Shown here: positions 31,250 to 41,464 of the stretch, one piece after another
Position numbering within the stretch: position 1 is the stretch's first letter
Layout of the letters: each line of letters starts with the position of its first letter
Source: Armigeres subalbatus
Lineage: Eukaryota; Arthropoda; Insecta; Diptera; Culicidae
Assembly (NCBI RefSeq): GCF_024139115.2
Contig: NC_085141.1
Coordinates: forward strand, 391,020,632-391,084,631
DNA: 64,000 bases
Reading direction: 5' to 3'
Notes under the pieces: generated by a model
The model's input: the letters and a program-made list of their open reading frames with translations, nothing else
Database searches by the model: none
Told to the model about the DNA's origin: nothing
Made by a program: the position numbers and the translations under genes

Positions 31250-33283
31250 GCCCTATGTCCTCGGAAGGTGGGAAGGGTCGACTTCGCGCCTGCTTCCCTC
31301 TGCACGACTGGTATCAAGAATGATGATGCCGCGTGCACCCCAAATTGACCTCTCTGCAACAGGGCCTATTCGCCAACACACAGAGGTACTTGCCGACGCG
31401 GTGCCTACGCCTGCCCCAGCCTTGACGAGGACCCCTTTCCGTCCTCGGGCTCGGAACCCGCCCGGTTGACCGACGCCGCGAAAGCGACGATACCATGTTG
31501 TTCTTCGCGCGGCCACTTGTTCGATAAAAGGATCGAGTTCGGCCACAGAGCATGACCACCGGTATGACCCATGAAGCCGACTCCGATCCCTTGGACCACC
31601 TCTTATTTGCGCCTGAACTAGCCATCCTTGAGTCCAAGCGCCACATTCTGTGTAGCTTCGAGACGATTTGGGCGATAGCCGATAAAACGGCGTTCCAGTC
31701 AACTTCATCTTTACACATCCTCCGAACTAGGTTGTCCGAACTAGGAGCAAGCCAGCTGCGTTACCTGCACTGTGATTTTGCAGCACGCTTAAACGCCAGA
31801 CACATCGAACCCCCCATGGGGTGCTTGCTGTTCACAGCTTTGCTGGAACAAATCAAACAATTGGGAGGGTTCGTGCAGGATTGTGCCTTATGTCCCTCCA
31901 ATCCGCAGCGTCGGCAGAGATTGCTTCTGTCAGGGCCTTTGCAGTCCCATTACTTGTGCCCCGGTTCCAGGCTCTTGAAGCAAACTTCGGGTTGCTCGTA
32001 TATACCGACAGGGCACACCGACCATCCCACCTTGACGCTACCTAACTTGACTACCTTGGAGGCGTCCGCTGCAGATAGCCGAACCAATGTTACCTGCGTC
32101 CCTGCCGGACCTTTCTGTAGCCGAACGGCTGCAGTGGGCGTCTCCACTTCACACTGTCGCTCTTCGTGCTCTTCGACTTCGGTGGTCTCGTCCAGATCTT
32201 TAACCCTTAGATTCACCTCCGTCGTGAGTGCCCTCACCTTGACCGTCTCGCCTAGGACTTCATCTGCCAACTTCTTGTACTCAGCGCCCTTTGCGAGACA
32301 CCCCACTTCAGCTCGAGGATCATCTCGCCCATCCGGGTACGTCTTATTCGACGTACGTCGGCGCCGAGTTCACCGAGCTTGACGTCACTCCTCATCGCCT
32401 TCAAGACGTCCGAGTACTTAGCCTCGTCCGTTTTGATGACTAGGGCATCGCCCCTGGAGCGATTGGCGCCTACCCTAGACTTCTTGCTACCCTCGTTCGC
32501 CTGGGCCTTCTTTTCGGCCCTTGACGTCTTCGGTTTCCCCTTGTTCTTGACCAGGGTCCAGGAGGCGTCATCCCCCTCTATTTCCCTTGTCTGGTGCGGC
32601 TGAGAGCTCTCAGCCTGCCGTAAACCCTTACCACCGTCTTTCCTGGGTGGACGGACCTTTCCAGGTCCTTCGTCTCCCGGTTTGGGAGGTACCTAGCCGA
32701 ATTCTTCAATTAGTGGTAGTAGTGTAGGCGACAACCCCTTCGCAAGAGGTGGGTTGTTCAGGTCTCCGCCTAGGAGGCCAGAAGCAATAGTAGGCAGCTC
32801 GGTGCGCAGCGCCAGCGTGGGTCACTTAACCATCTCCCAGGCTACGCTGGTAGAGGTTATAGACTTGTTTTTCAATTTTGGTCCCACGAGTTGCTCGGGA
32901 AAAGAGGTCCACCACGCCAGAGCTCAGCATGACGCTGTAAGGGACAATTATTGTGGAGAGTGCCCAGGTACCCCACAGGCTCCGTTAAAGGCCTAGCTCA
33001 TTATTTCACTCCCCTGGCCATGCATCCCCTCGGCACGGGTCGCTTAACGCCTTGGGATTAGGGGTTAGGGACGATGGTCCCTTTGGTCGCACCCACTCAC
33101 TCTAGCTGATGTCAGAAGGACAACAGTGCCCAGGCTGCACTACCAGCTAAGTACAAAACCCTTAGCTGGCGGTTGATTGTCATCGGAAGACCCGTGGAAG
33201 CGTGAGATTGGAACTTGTGAGGACCAGAGCTGTGTATGTCGCTCCTTCCCAGATGTCAACTCACCATTTCGCAGCCCCAAGTA
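31250..33283 (-). pseudogene. R1-type LINE 5' region with ORF1 (gag-like)
   Basis: On the minus strand, about 580 bp of 5' leader (33283-32700) is followed by ORF1. ORF1 covers the segments KTDEAKYSDVLKAMRSDV (about 32440-32385), RRIRRTRMGEMILEL and KVRALTTEVNLRVKDLDETT. The conserved VRLQKGPAGTQVTLVRL and KVGWSVCPVGI blocks follow, and then three Cys/His knuckles near 31980-31800. The second knuckle is intact (LCRRCGLEGHKAQSC); the first has Ser in place of its second Cys. This order is that of R1-clade ORF1 nucleic-acid-binding proteins. A frameshift near 32310 and a TAA between knuckles 1 and 2 disable it. The region after 31750 should be the start of ORF2 but shows no clear endonuclease. 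Confidence 0.65.
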
Positions 33284-33374
33284 AAAGTGTGTGAGTGAGT
33301 GAGTGAGTGTGTAAGAGTGAGTGAATGACTAAGAGTGAGAAAATGAACGAGTTATCGTGTGTGAGTGAGCGAGT
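33284..33374. repeat. (GAGT)n microsatellite, left of Gypsy insertion
   Basis: GTGAGTGAGTGAGTGAG and derivatives such as AAGAGTGAG. The same type of repeat resumes at 39400-39545. The Gypsy element therefore landed inside a GAGT tract. Confidence 0.9.
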
Positions 33375-33669
33375 TGTGGTGTTTACAGTCAACGTGAAGC
33401 TCGATGGATCAATAATGAGCATTCTGAATAAGAGTGTACACGAAAAGCGAATCCCGTTTAACGGAACACACATACAGGGGATCGCCGAACAAGCGATCGT
33501 GCAGATGAAGGTCTGATGGAAAACTAAAATAAATAACGATGTGATTCGTTTCTGAGAACTAAACTAAAGCAGACGTTTATTAATCTATTTTTCACTCTTC
33601 GATTCCCTGCTCTAATAGTATAGAAAGCCGTGGTTTTATCGTCAGTCGGTCCTATGGTAGAACATTTCA
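33375..33669 (+). repeat. 5' LTR of Gypsy element
   Basis: 295 bp, TG...CA type ends (TGTGGTG...ACATTTCA). It contains AAAATAAATAACG (a possible polyadenylation signal) near 33527. Immediately after it comes GTTGGCGACGAGTG, the expected place for a primer-binding site; the priming tRNA is not assigned. Confidence 0.9.
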
Positions 33670-34500
33670 GTTGGCGACGAGTGTAAAAGGTTTTTAAAAA
33701 AGTGAACGCAAAAGAATCGTGGGCGCAATAAATTTTGCTTACGGCAATCGGTCTACTATCGCCATCTTTGACATCGCTGGACAACCGCTTCGACGAGCGC
33801 CATCATCAAGCGAAACGAGATACTACAATAGGAAACTCCATGAAACCGATTTTGTAACGCGTGCAGCATTTCGAGTCGGAAACCTCTGGAAATTTCGAGT
33901 CGGAATCCTCTGGAGACAGAATCTCGTTCCATCTGAGGTGGTAGGTAGTTCCAAAGGTGACTACACGTGTGGAAACTTACGCCATTTTGTAAGCCAAAAA
34001 TATCAAAGGTGGTTTTAGATTACCTTTTTTTCTAATGAAAAGTAAAATAATAAGTGCGCAATTTGAAAAGAAATTAACAAAAGAATTGTTATATACCCCT
34101 TACTGAAAGTATTTTTCTTTTGTTTCAATAGATAGTGGCTTTAGTATCATTCGATCGGTGAAACCCGCTATTGCGGTACACAACAACCGTTTACTGGAGT
34201 ACCAGGTGATTCCCACGGCGGTCGATATTATCTATCGGTCAAGCGGTTGCGGTTCAGGTAGAACAAATCCTCGACGTCAACTGACGGCTTGCGTGGTTGC
34301 CCAGAGGCGATAACCGCGAGTAGCGAGCCCTTATCTTTAACCGGTGTCGGCAAAAGCCGAAGGACGATTCTGGTGAGTTAAATTTTCTTTTTTTTCAATT
34401 GAGGTGCCATTTTGCGAACCCAACTGCAAATCATTGTCCTATTTAAGACATAGTTTATGTGTATTAGTTTGGCGGTAACCAATTTTTCTTAATTCATCCG
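33670..34500 (+). other. Gypsy leader region
   Basis: Untranslated leader between the 5' LTR and gag. It holds the putative primer-binding site and a GC-richer segment (34150-34375), and no supported protein. Confidence 0.6.
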
Positions 34501-34506
34501 GTTAAT

Positions 34507-35325
34507 ATGGCCCAGGCCAACATAAGTAGCACTTTGGAACCCTTCCGAAAGGGCAACTCTTTTGGAGACTGGGTAGAGCGTTTAGGGTTTTTTTTTAATA
34601 TGAACAAAGTTGCTGAGGAGGAGAAGCGTGACCACTTCATTACGTTAAGTGGTCCTATAATTTTTAGGGAACTCAAATTGCTGTATCCTAACAGCAACTT
34701 GGCTGACGTTTCCTATACAGAAATGGTTACCAAACTGAAGGCACGTCTGGACAAGACCGAATCCGATCTTGTGCAACGTTTGAAGTTTAACGTGAGGTAT
34801 AGCAACCGAAAGAATTGCTAGAGGATCTTGTGTTGTTTGTGAAATTACAAGCAGAATTTTGTCACTTTTAAATTTAGAGACCGCATTCTTGCTGGCATCG
34901 GAAACAAATCTCTTCAGCAAAGAATGAAGAGAAGCTGACTTTGAAGGAAAAAAATATTGCAACCTGCGAAATCGCCAGGAATGCCGCTAGAAATATGGAC
35001 TCCAGCAGTGCGGATCAAGTAGCATCTTTAAAGGCAAAAAGGCTTCAATGTGGCTAGACTTAACAAGTTAGCGGCTACAATGGAATTGGCAGCAAATGCT
35101 AATGCACCAGAAACTGAGCACAATCGTGGATCGGTCAAAAACAGGTTAGGTTATTCACCTTACCAAAAGAATGAGTGGAAGCAAAACCAGTGGCAAAATC
35201 GACAATGGAGAAACCGTGATCATGCTCGCCCGGATTATTCACAAATGGTTTGTGACTTTTGCGGTGTCAAAGGGCACATCAAGCGGAAATGGAAACATCA
35301 ACATCCAACCCGGACGTGTTTTTGA
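34507..35325 (+). pseudogene. gag: Gypsy gag remnant with zinc knuckle
   Basis: The first 95 residues (34507 onward) contain FRKGNSFGDWVERLGFFF and KRDHFITLSGPIIFRELKLL, the usual N-terminal capsid pattern of insect Gypsy gags. The frame is lost at about 34795. Matching segments (LVLFVKLQAEFC, ILAGIGNKSLQQRM) continue in other frames to 35000. The last block (35050-35325) has a Gln/Asn-rich linker and a Cys/His knuckle CDFCGVKGHIKRKW, in which the fourth metal ligand is Trp instead of Cys. Gag would package the element RNA. With the frame breaks and the altered knuckle it is non-functional here. Confidence 0.75.
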
Positions 35326-36191
35326 GCGAGATGGTCAACCGATTGCGAACCGATTCAGATAGTGAGAATGAAACGGATGGTGAGGCAAATGTCTTTGAAT
35401 GTATGCACGTGTCGTCTATCGGCAAAATAAGTGAACCTTGTCTTTTGACGGTAGAAATTGAAAATGTTTTGTGTGATATGGAAGTGGATTGTGGTTCGTC
35501 TGTAACTGTTATGAGTAAGAGGCAATATTTCGACAATTTTTCAAAAAAATTAACAAAATGTCAAAGAAATTTAATTGTGGTGAATGGTATGAATCTGATG
35601 ATCGAAGGAGAAGTAGATGTGTTAGTAAGTTTTAAAGGTATTTCGATAAACTTAAAGCTTTTGGTGCTAAATTGCGAAAATAAGTTTACCCCCTTATTAG
35701 GGAGACCGTGGTTAGATGTGTTTTACCCGGATTGGAGAAATTTCTTCATAAATTCAATCACTTCCGGTTTAGAGACGAATACATTGGTTGACGATATTAA
35801 GCTTAAATTTAAAGATGTTTTTATAAAAGACTTTTCCTCACCTATTAAAGGTTTTGAAGCAGATTTGGTGTTAAAGTCTGAGGTTCCGATTTTCAAAAAA
35901 GCATACGATGTGCCTTATCGTTTACGTGACAAAGTATTAGAACATTTATTGAAATTAGAAAACGAAAAAGTGATAACACCAATTAAAACAAGTGAATGGG
36001 CTTCGCCGGTAATTGTGGTTATAAAGAAAAACAATGAAATACGCTTGGTGACAGATTGCAAAGTCTCAGTTAACAAATTTATTATTCCAAACACTTATCC
36101 GCTACCCACAGCACAAGATGTTTTCGCGGGTTTAGCTGGATGTAATTGTTTTTGTTCATTGGATTTAGAGGGGGCATATACTCAACTCTAG
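35259..36191 (+). pseudogene. pol: Gypsy protease and N-terminal RT
   Basis: Reading 310 codons, this segment carries the aspartic-protease active site as VDCGSSVTV (about residues 77-85; Cys replaces the usual Ser/Thr after Asp). The LLGRPWL flap-end motif lies near residues 147-153. RT follows with WASPVIVVIKKNN, RLVTDCKVSVN (the first RT motif normally has DYR/DFR) and FCSLDLEGAYTQ, which includes the first catalytic Asp. It stops at the SINE that follows (36190). The SINE's 14-bp target duplication falls on the codons for AYTQL. Confidence 0.85.
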
Positions 36192-36488
36192 GGGCCTCTT
36201 AAGGGGCCCTCCTTAGCCGTGCGGTAAGACGCACGGCTACAAAGCAAGACCATGCTGAGGGTGGCTGGGTTCGATTCCCGTTGCCGGTCTAGGCAATTTT
36301 CGGGTTGGAAATTGTCTCGTCTTCCCTGGGCATAAAAGTATCATCGTGCTAGCCTCATGATATACGAATGCAAAAATGGTAACCTGGCTTAGAAACCTCG
36401 CAGTTAATAACTGTGGAAGCGCTTAATGAACACTAAGCTGCGAGGCGGCTCTGTCCCAGTGTGGGGATGTAATGCCAATAAGAAGAAG
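36190..36488 (+). mobile_element. Feilai-like SINE, copy 2, inside Gypsy RT
   Basis: Complete copy with B box GGGTTCGATTCCC (36267-36279) and tail CAATAAGAAGAAG. The 14-bp duplication ATATACTCAACTCT flanks it (36176-36189 and 36489-36502). The 5' end carries an extra GGGGCCTCTTAAGGGGCCC palindromic stretch. It separates the first catalytic Asp of the RT from the rest of the enzyme, so it inactivates the host element. Confidence 0.92.
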
Positions 36489-37464
36489 ATATACTCAACT
36501 CTCTTTGACAGAAAGATCTAAAGAATTTATGGTGATCAATACTATTAAGGGACTTTATAAATATAACCGACTTCCACAAGGTGCGTCTTCTAGTGCCTCA
36601 ATTTTCCAGCAAGTCATGGATCAGGTTCTAAATGGAATTGAACATGTTACAGTTTACTTGGATGATGTTTTGATTGCTGGGAAAGATTTGAATGATTGTA
36701 AAGAAAAATTGTTTGTGGTATTAAATAGATTGAAAGAAGCTAATATCAAGGTAAACTGGGATAAATGTAAGTTTTTCGTAAACGATTTAGTTCATTTGGG
36801 ACATGTGATCAGCGGAGAAGGATTAAAGCCATGCCCAGACAAAATTTCTACAATTGAAAAGGCAAAAGTGCCTCGCAATGAAACGGAGTTGAAGTCGTAT
36901 TTAGGGTTGATCAATTATTATCATAAGTTCATTCCTAATCTATCATCAAAGCTTTATTGTTTATATAATTTATTGAAAACGAACGTAAAATTTCATTGGG
37001 ACAGCAAATGTAATGAGGCCTTTAAAGAAAGTAAAAACGCTCTAGTAGGAGCACGATTTTTAGAGTTTTATGACCCAAATAAACCTATAGTCATAGTCTC
37101 GGATGCTTCGGGATATGGTTTAGGTGGTGTAATGGCACATTTAATCGACGGTGTTGAAAAACCAATATATTTTACCTCTTTTTCGCTAAATGAAGCTCAA
37201 CGAAAGTATCCAATACTACATTTAGAAGCATTAGCATTAGTGTGTACAGTAAAAAAATTTCATAAATTTGTCTATGGTAAGAAGTTCTACATTTACACAG
37301 ACCACAAACCGCTAATTGGGATCTTTGGTAAAGAAGGAAGGAATTCTATTTATGCTACTCGTCTGCAGAGATTCGTATTGGAACTATCAATCTACGATTT
37401 TGAGATACAGTATAGGCCATCACAACGAATGGGAAACGCGGATTTTGTTCACGTTTTCCATTAG
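36489..37464 (+). pseudogene. pol: Gypsy RT C-terminal part and RNase H
   Basis: The frame from 36472 carries PQGAS (35-39) and the YLDDV box (62-66), both essential RT motifs, and the HLGHVIS and YYHKFIP thumb motifs. RNase H follows, with the first Asp in VSDASGYGLGG (Asp 211), Glu 252 in LEALAL, and Asp 277 in YTDHKPL. RT copies the element RNA and RNase H removes it. The frame runs about 17 bases into the SINE at its 5' end (its ATG at 36472 belongs to the SINE) and ends in a frameshift at about 37462. The separation from integrase is therefore a lesion, not a natural boundary. Confidence 0.88.
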
Positions 37465-37472
37465 ATTGTAAT

Positions 37473-38687
37473 GTGCCTAATGATTGCGATATAGAACTAA
37501 TTAACAGTATTAACTTTGGCAAAGAAAATCCTATCGACTTTTCTGTAATAGCCGGTAAAACTAAGGAAGACTCTTTTCTACGCAACGTTATTTTATTTGT
37601 GACAAATGGTTGGCCTGAGAAGCTGAGTAAGCAATATATTGATGTGTATGCAAATCAACAACATTTGGAGTTGATAGATGATTGTTTATTATATCAAAAT
37701 AGAGTAGTAATACCTGAGGTTATGAAACTAAGAGTATTGAAATTGCTACATGCCAACCATGCAGGAATTGTTAAAATGAAGCGTCTTGCTAGACAAAGTG
37801 TGTATTGGTTTGGAATCAACTTAGACATTGAAAATTACGTAACTTCGTGTGATATTTGCAACAGCATGATGATAGTTCCGAAACAAAAAATTGAGTCTAA
37901 ATGGACCCCAACAACGAGACCTTTTAGCAGAATTCACATTGATTTCTTTTATTTGAAACACCGTACTTATTTGATAATAGTTGATAGTTATTCCAAATGG
38001 CTCGAGGTAGAACTTATGACGAACGGCACGGATTGTGACAAAGTTTTAAAAAAATTGATTGAGTTTTTCGCTAGATACGGCTTGCCAGATGTGTTAGTAT
38101 CGGACGGGGGTCCTCCATTCAATGCACATGCCTTTGTGGTTTTCTTGAAACGACAGGGAATTAATGTTCTAAAGAGTCCGCCGTATAACCCATCGAGCAA
38201 TGGACAGGCCGAAAGATTCGTGAGAACGGTGAAGGATGTACTAAAGAAATTCATAATTGATCCAGAGTTTTCGCAATTGAATGTAGAGGATCAGATTAAT
38301 CTGTTTCTCATTAATTACAGAAATAACTGCCTTAATATAGATGGTAACTTTCCATCCCAAATGATTTTCTCATATCCTAAAACTATGCTAGACCTACTAA
38401 ACCCTAAAAATAATTATAAAATGTTTTTACAAAAGAAAACCTCGCATGAAACCCTAAAAACTAGTAAAAACTTGCTTCCAGTGCATGATGATGTTGAAAA
38501 GGATTGCGGGAATGTCCCGAAACATATGTTAGATCCTTTTGATAATCTGACACCAGGGGATGAAGTATGGTACAAGAACCATAATCCCCATCACATAACT
38601 AAATGGCTCAAAGCAGTTTATATTAAAAGAGTTTCTCGTAATACCTTCCAGGTGGAAATTGGAAGCGTGCAAACCATGGCGCACTGA
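37473..38687 (+). pseudogene. pol: Gypsy integrase
   Basis: 404 codons. The N-terminal zinc finger has His 93, His 96, Cys 126 and Cys 129 (HANH...CDIC). The catalytic triad is complete: Asp 157 in HIDFF, Asp 211 in VSDGGPPF and Glu 247 in NGQAERF. The C-terminal part has GDEVWYKN, the SH3-like DNA-binding fold region. Integrase inserts the DNA copy and makes the 5-bp duplication seen at the ends. The frame ends early at 38687. In a related frame 38730-38936 continues with a basic tail (RRSKRQRKVKKD), so one more frameshift separates the last 70 residues. Confidence 0.88.
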
Positions 38688-38936
38688 GGACAGCTTCGCA
38701 TAGGTAGAGATTCACACAACAAAGTAAACATGCGTATGATTCGGCAACAGCCGACGACAAACCCTAGCCAACAGATATCTCATGGATCTCCGGAAGTGGC
38801 TAAAAGAAGTGGCAAGAAGCGCAAAGCAGAAGACGAGTCGAGTCATGACACCCCAGAAGCTGCGGAATTTGTACCTAGGCGTTCGAAAAGACAGAGAAAA
38901 GTTAAGAAAGATAGTGATTTTATATACCTAGAGTAG
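38688..38936 (+). pseudogene. pol: C-terminal tail of Gypsy pol
   Basis: Basic, Ser-rich tail (AKRSGKKRKAEDE, then PRRSKRQRKVKKD, ending DFIYLE and TAG at 38934-38936). Tails of this kind end the pol polyprotein of several insect Gypsy elements. It is out of frame with the integrase segment by a small indel near 38685. Confidence 0.6.
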
Positions 38937-39090
38937 TTCACGTTTGTGAATTCGAAGCATAGAGTTTAGATTTTGAACTCTATTTCCGATCGATATTATG
39001 TCTTGTATTTAGACAATCTGAAACATGAATTATAATTTGAACTTTATATTATATATTATATATATATTATATTTGTAAATTTGAACTTGT

Positions 39091-39104
39091 AAAGTAGGAA
39101 GGGC
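39091..39104 (+). promoter_or_regulatory. Polypurine tract of Gypsy element
   Basis: AAAGTAGGAAGGGC immediately precedes the 3' LTR, the standard position for priming of plus-strand synthesis. Confidence 0.65.
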
Positions 39105-39399
39105 TGTGGTGTTTACAGTCAACGTGTAGCTCGATGAATTAATAATGAGCATTCTGAATAAGAGTGTACACGAAAAGCGAATCCCGTTTAACGGAACACA
39201 CATACAGGGGATCGCCGAACAAGCGATCGTGCAGATGAAGGTCTGATGGAAAACTAAAATAAATAACGATGTCATTCGTTTCTGAGAACTAAACTAAAGC
39301 AGACGTTTATTAATCTATTTTTCACTCTTCGATTCCCTGCCCTAATAGTATAGAAAGCCGTGGTTTTATCGTCAGTCGGTCCTATGGTAGAACATTTCA
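39105..39399 (+). repeat. 3' LTR of Gypsy element
   Basis: 295 bp, identical in length to the 5' LTR. The differences I see are GTGTAGC/GTGAAGC, two in GATGAATT/GATGGATC, GATGTCATT/GATGTGATT and CTGCCCT/CTGCTCT, about 98% identity. Confidence 0.92.
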
Positions 39400-39404
39400 C
39401 GAGT

Positions 39405-39545
39405 AAGAGTAAGTGAGTAAGAGTGAGTGAGTAAGAGTGAGCGAGAAAGAGAAAGTGAGTGATTGAGAATAATTAAGTGAGTGAAAGTACTCATCCGTAA
39501 GAGGGATAATTAGTGAGGCAGAGGAAGTGAGTGAGTAAAGGGGTG
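39405..39545. repeat. (GAGT/AAGAGTGAG)n microsatellite, right of Gypsy
   Basis: Continuation of the GAGT tract interrupted by the retrotransposon, with GAAAGAGAAAGTGAG variation toward the right. Confidence 0.85.
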
Positions 39546-39764
39546 TGTAAGCACAGGGAAAAAATGTGGTAGAATCAACCTGATTCTGCATCAAATCAAC
39601 AATATTTTTGCATTGATTTATGAATAGGAATTATTTTTGGTTGATTCGCGATATCAACTATAGTACTGTCTCCAAATTTCTTCGTTTCAGTACTCGTCGA
39701 TAGAAAATCCTTCCGCACGCGATGGCATATTAGCAAATCAAACCACCTTCCTTTTGCCAGTGGA

Positions 39765-40062
39765 GATATATCAGCTTCCACACTGATATTCTTCCCTCCC
39801 CTTCATACGGGAGCTTGGCAGAAGGAAGGTCGTGCGATATGTGCCATTACAAATATTGCCCTCCGCTCGCTTTCAAATCGACCTCTATAAAAACATACTT
39901 CATGCCTGCCGTATCCTAACGGAACTATCAATTCTATACTTTCGCCTCTAATTCTATCATGAACATGTACGTCTAAGTTTGGAAGATGATATTAGCATTT
40001 CCATATCATTGTAAATCGTTTAACTTCACGTAGAAGTAACACACACAAAATCATTAATTAGT
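39765..40062. mobile_element. Fold-back/MITE element, copy missing its left arm
   Basis: Shares about 290 bp with 56945-57196 at high identity (GTGGAGATATATCAGCTTCC, GGAGCTTGGCAGAAGGAAGG, CTATAAAAACAT). Its right arm continues through TGTAAATCGTTTAACTTCAC and ends ATCATTAATTAGT. That right arm is the inverse of the left arm of the other copy (56801-56945). The left arm is absent here. The internal CTATAAAAAC resembles a TATA box, so an LTR origin is an alternative. Confidence 0.55.
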
Positions 40063-40189
40063 CTAATTTTCTAATTCTTTGCAAAGATTGTTATTTAGCG
40101 ATTCATCGATATCTGTTGGTGTTAAACATAATGGAATACTACACATTCGGAAAGTTTTCGGGGTAATGGATTTCGGGGTAGTGTCGCAT

Positions 40190-40660
40190 TCGCGGTAATG
40201 ATTTTCAGGGTACTATCCAGTTCGGGTGGTAGCCTTCGGTGTAATGGGATTCGGGGTACTGGCATTCAGGGTAGTGGGGTGGAGCCGTCCAGTCCACCGA
40301 ATTTCTAAACTACGACGGACTCCTTCGGCTCTCAGTTGCTCGGCCAATGATTTCTCCGCCATGGTAACAGAGGCTCCTTCATCTAAAAATTCTAACGTAG
40401 TAATGGAATTAAATACCATGAAAGCTCTAGTTCACCGGCAGGATTCGGAACATCGTGTCGCTGTTTTATCGAATGTGAGCGTTTATCACTACTACCCCGG
40501 AGCATTCATGCAGCAGCGGATTGTGTCTCCCCAAACACCCATCAATCGGACACCGCATCCTCATTCTACATTTTTCTTCTCCGTGATCATTCAGACATAA
40601 CTCACACAGTTCCCAATCCCGCATAACTTCGATTCGATCAGCTGGAGTCATATTCCCGAT
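40190..40660 (-). pseudogene. BEL/Pao retrotransposon gag-protease fragment
   Basis: The minus-strand frame at 40651-40466 carries RDWELCELC and a Cys/His cluster ending CPIDGCLGRHNPLLH, the knuckle typical of BEL/Pao gag. The frame at 40419-40213 carries FLDEGASVTMAEKSLAEQL, the aspartic-protease site of BEL elements (usually D-S/T-G-S-S; here D-E-G-A-S, so the catalytic triplet has changed). The two segments are joined by a frame break near 40430. RT and integrase are absent. Confidence 0.65.
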
Positions 40661-40844
40661 GTCTTGGCAAATCGTAGCCGATGATCAGTACGCTTGCAGA
40701 GTACGTACCTATGCTTTTGGTTGTGTTGTTTGCATAGCAACAGTTTCTGTCTCACTATAGATGTAAGCACTCACGCTTATTGCTCGTCGGAAGTTAGTTC
40801 AACGACCTCTCCTGCATCTGTAGACTGGTCACGCATATACTTCT

Positions 40845-40985
40845 AGGCCAACATTTGAAAAGGGCGTAACAGCCAAAATTTATTTCTTCTGATTCTTCGT
40901 CTACATATATGGATTTAGATATATATGTGGACGAAAAATCAGAACGGATAAATTTTGGCTGTTACGCCCTTTTCAAATGTTGGTC
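40845..40985. mobile_element. Palindromic MITE (141 bp)
   Basis: CCAACATTTGAAAAGGGCGT and its exact inverse form arms of about 65 bp (GTAACAGCCAAAATTTAT also matches). The centre is GGATTTAGATATATATG. No coding capacity. Flanking duplication unclear. Confidence 0.7.
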
Positions 40986-41264
40986 TGGACTTATTTCTCA
41001 CGAATCAGCTTGCATCTCTTCAATATCTCGACAGTTTGGCTGCATACCATCGAATGTACCGTAACGGTTCGAATATCACTAACAATATGTAGAGCGAAGA
41101 AAAGGGACTAACAATTGGTCCTAGAGCATGGCCATTCGCAGCACCTACTTCTAACACAGCCTTCCTTATCAAGCCGGCTTCGTTGATGGACGATCGACAA
41201 TGGACCCGATCTTTACTGTATGGAAAATCTTTCAAAAATGCCGAGAATATCAGTCCCAACGCAC

Positions 41265-41460
41265 CATCCGTTCACAGATTTCAAGGCGGCATACGACAGT
41301 ATAGACCACGTTGACTTATGACAGTTGCCCTGGAAAGCTCACCAGACTGTTTTCACTCATTATTTTCATTCGCAATTATTTGAAACATTCGTGCTTAAAA
41401 ACTAGAAACTGGAAAATATACTCCGCAACGAAATGCCCCTTGGAATCCGCTACAAATGGA
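41265..41460 (+). pseudogene. Small LINE RT fragment
   Basis: Contains FTDFKAAYDSIDHVDL, the first catalytic RT motif (F-x-DF-x-AYDS) of I/RTE-like LINEs. LPWKAHQT and LRNEMPLGI follow in another frame, equivalent to LPGKL... and LRQGD.... Only about 60 residues, with a stop just after the motif. Confidence 0.45.
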
Positions 41461-41464
41461 CGTA

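Larger units (their letters stand above)
33375..39399 (+). mobile_element. Gypsy-superfamily LTR retrotransposon, complete but defective
   Basis: Two 295-bp LTRs start TGTGGTG and end TTTCA, and a 5-bp duplication CGAGT lies at both junctions (33370-33374 and 39400-39404). Domain order is gag, protease, RT, RNase H, integrase, which defines the Gypsy (Metaviridae-like) rather than Copia order. No envelope frame is present. The LTRs differ at about 5 positions, so the insertion is recent. Even so, the body is broken by several gag stops, a frameshift between RNase H and integrase, one near the integrase end, and a SINE in RT. Confidence 0.92.

Noticed and set aside
31552..32382. 276-codon plus-strand frame
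   Set aside because: It is antisense to a recognisable R1-type ORF1 with Cys/His knuckles on the minus strand. The peptide itself is Ser/Thr/Leu-rich with no motif.
40226..40600. 124-codon plus-strand frame
   Set aside because: Antisense to the BEL/Pao knuckle and protease segments, which carry the recognisable motifs.
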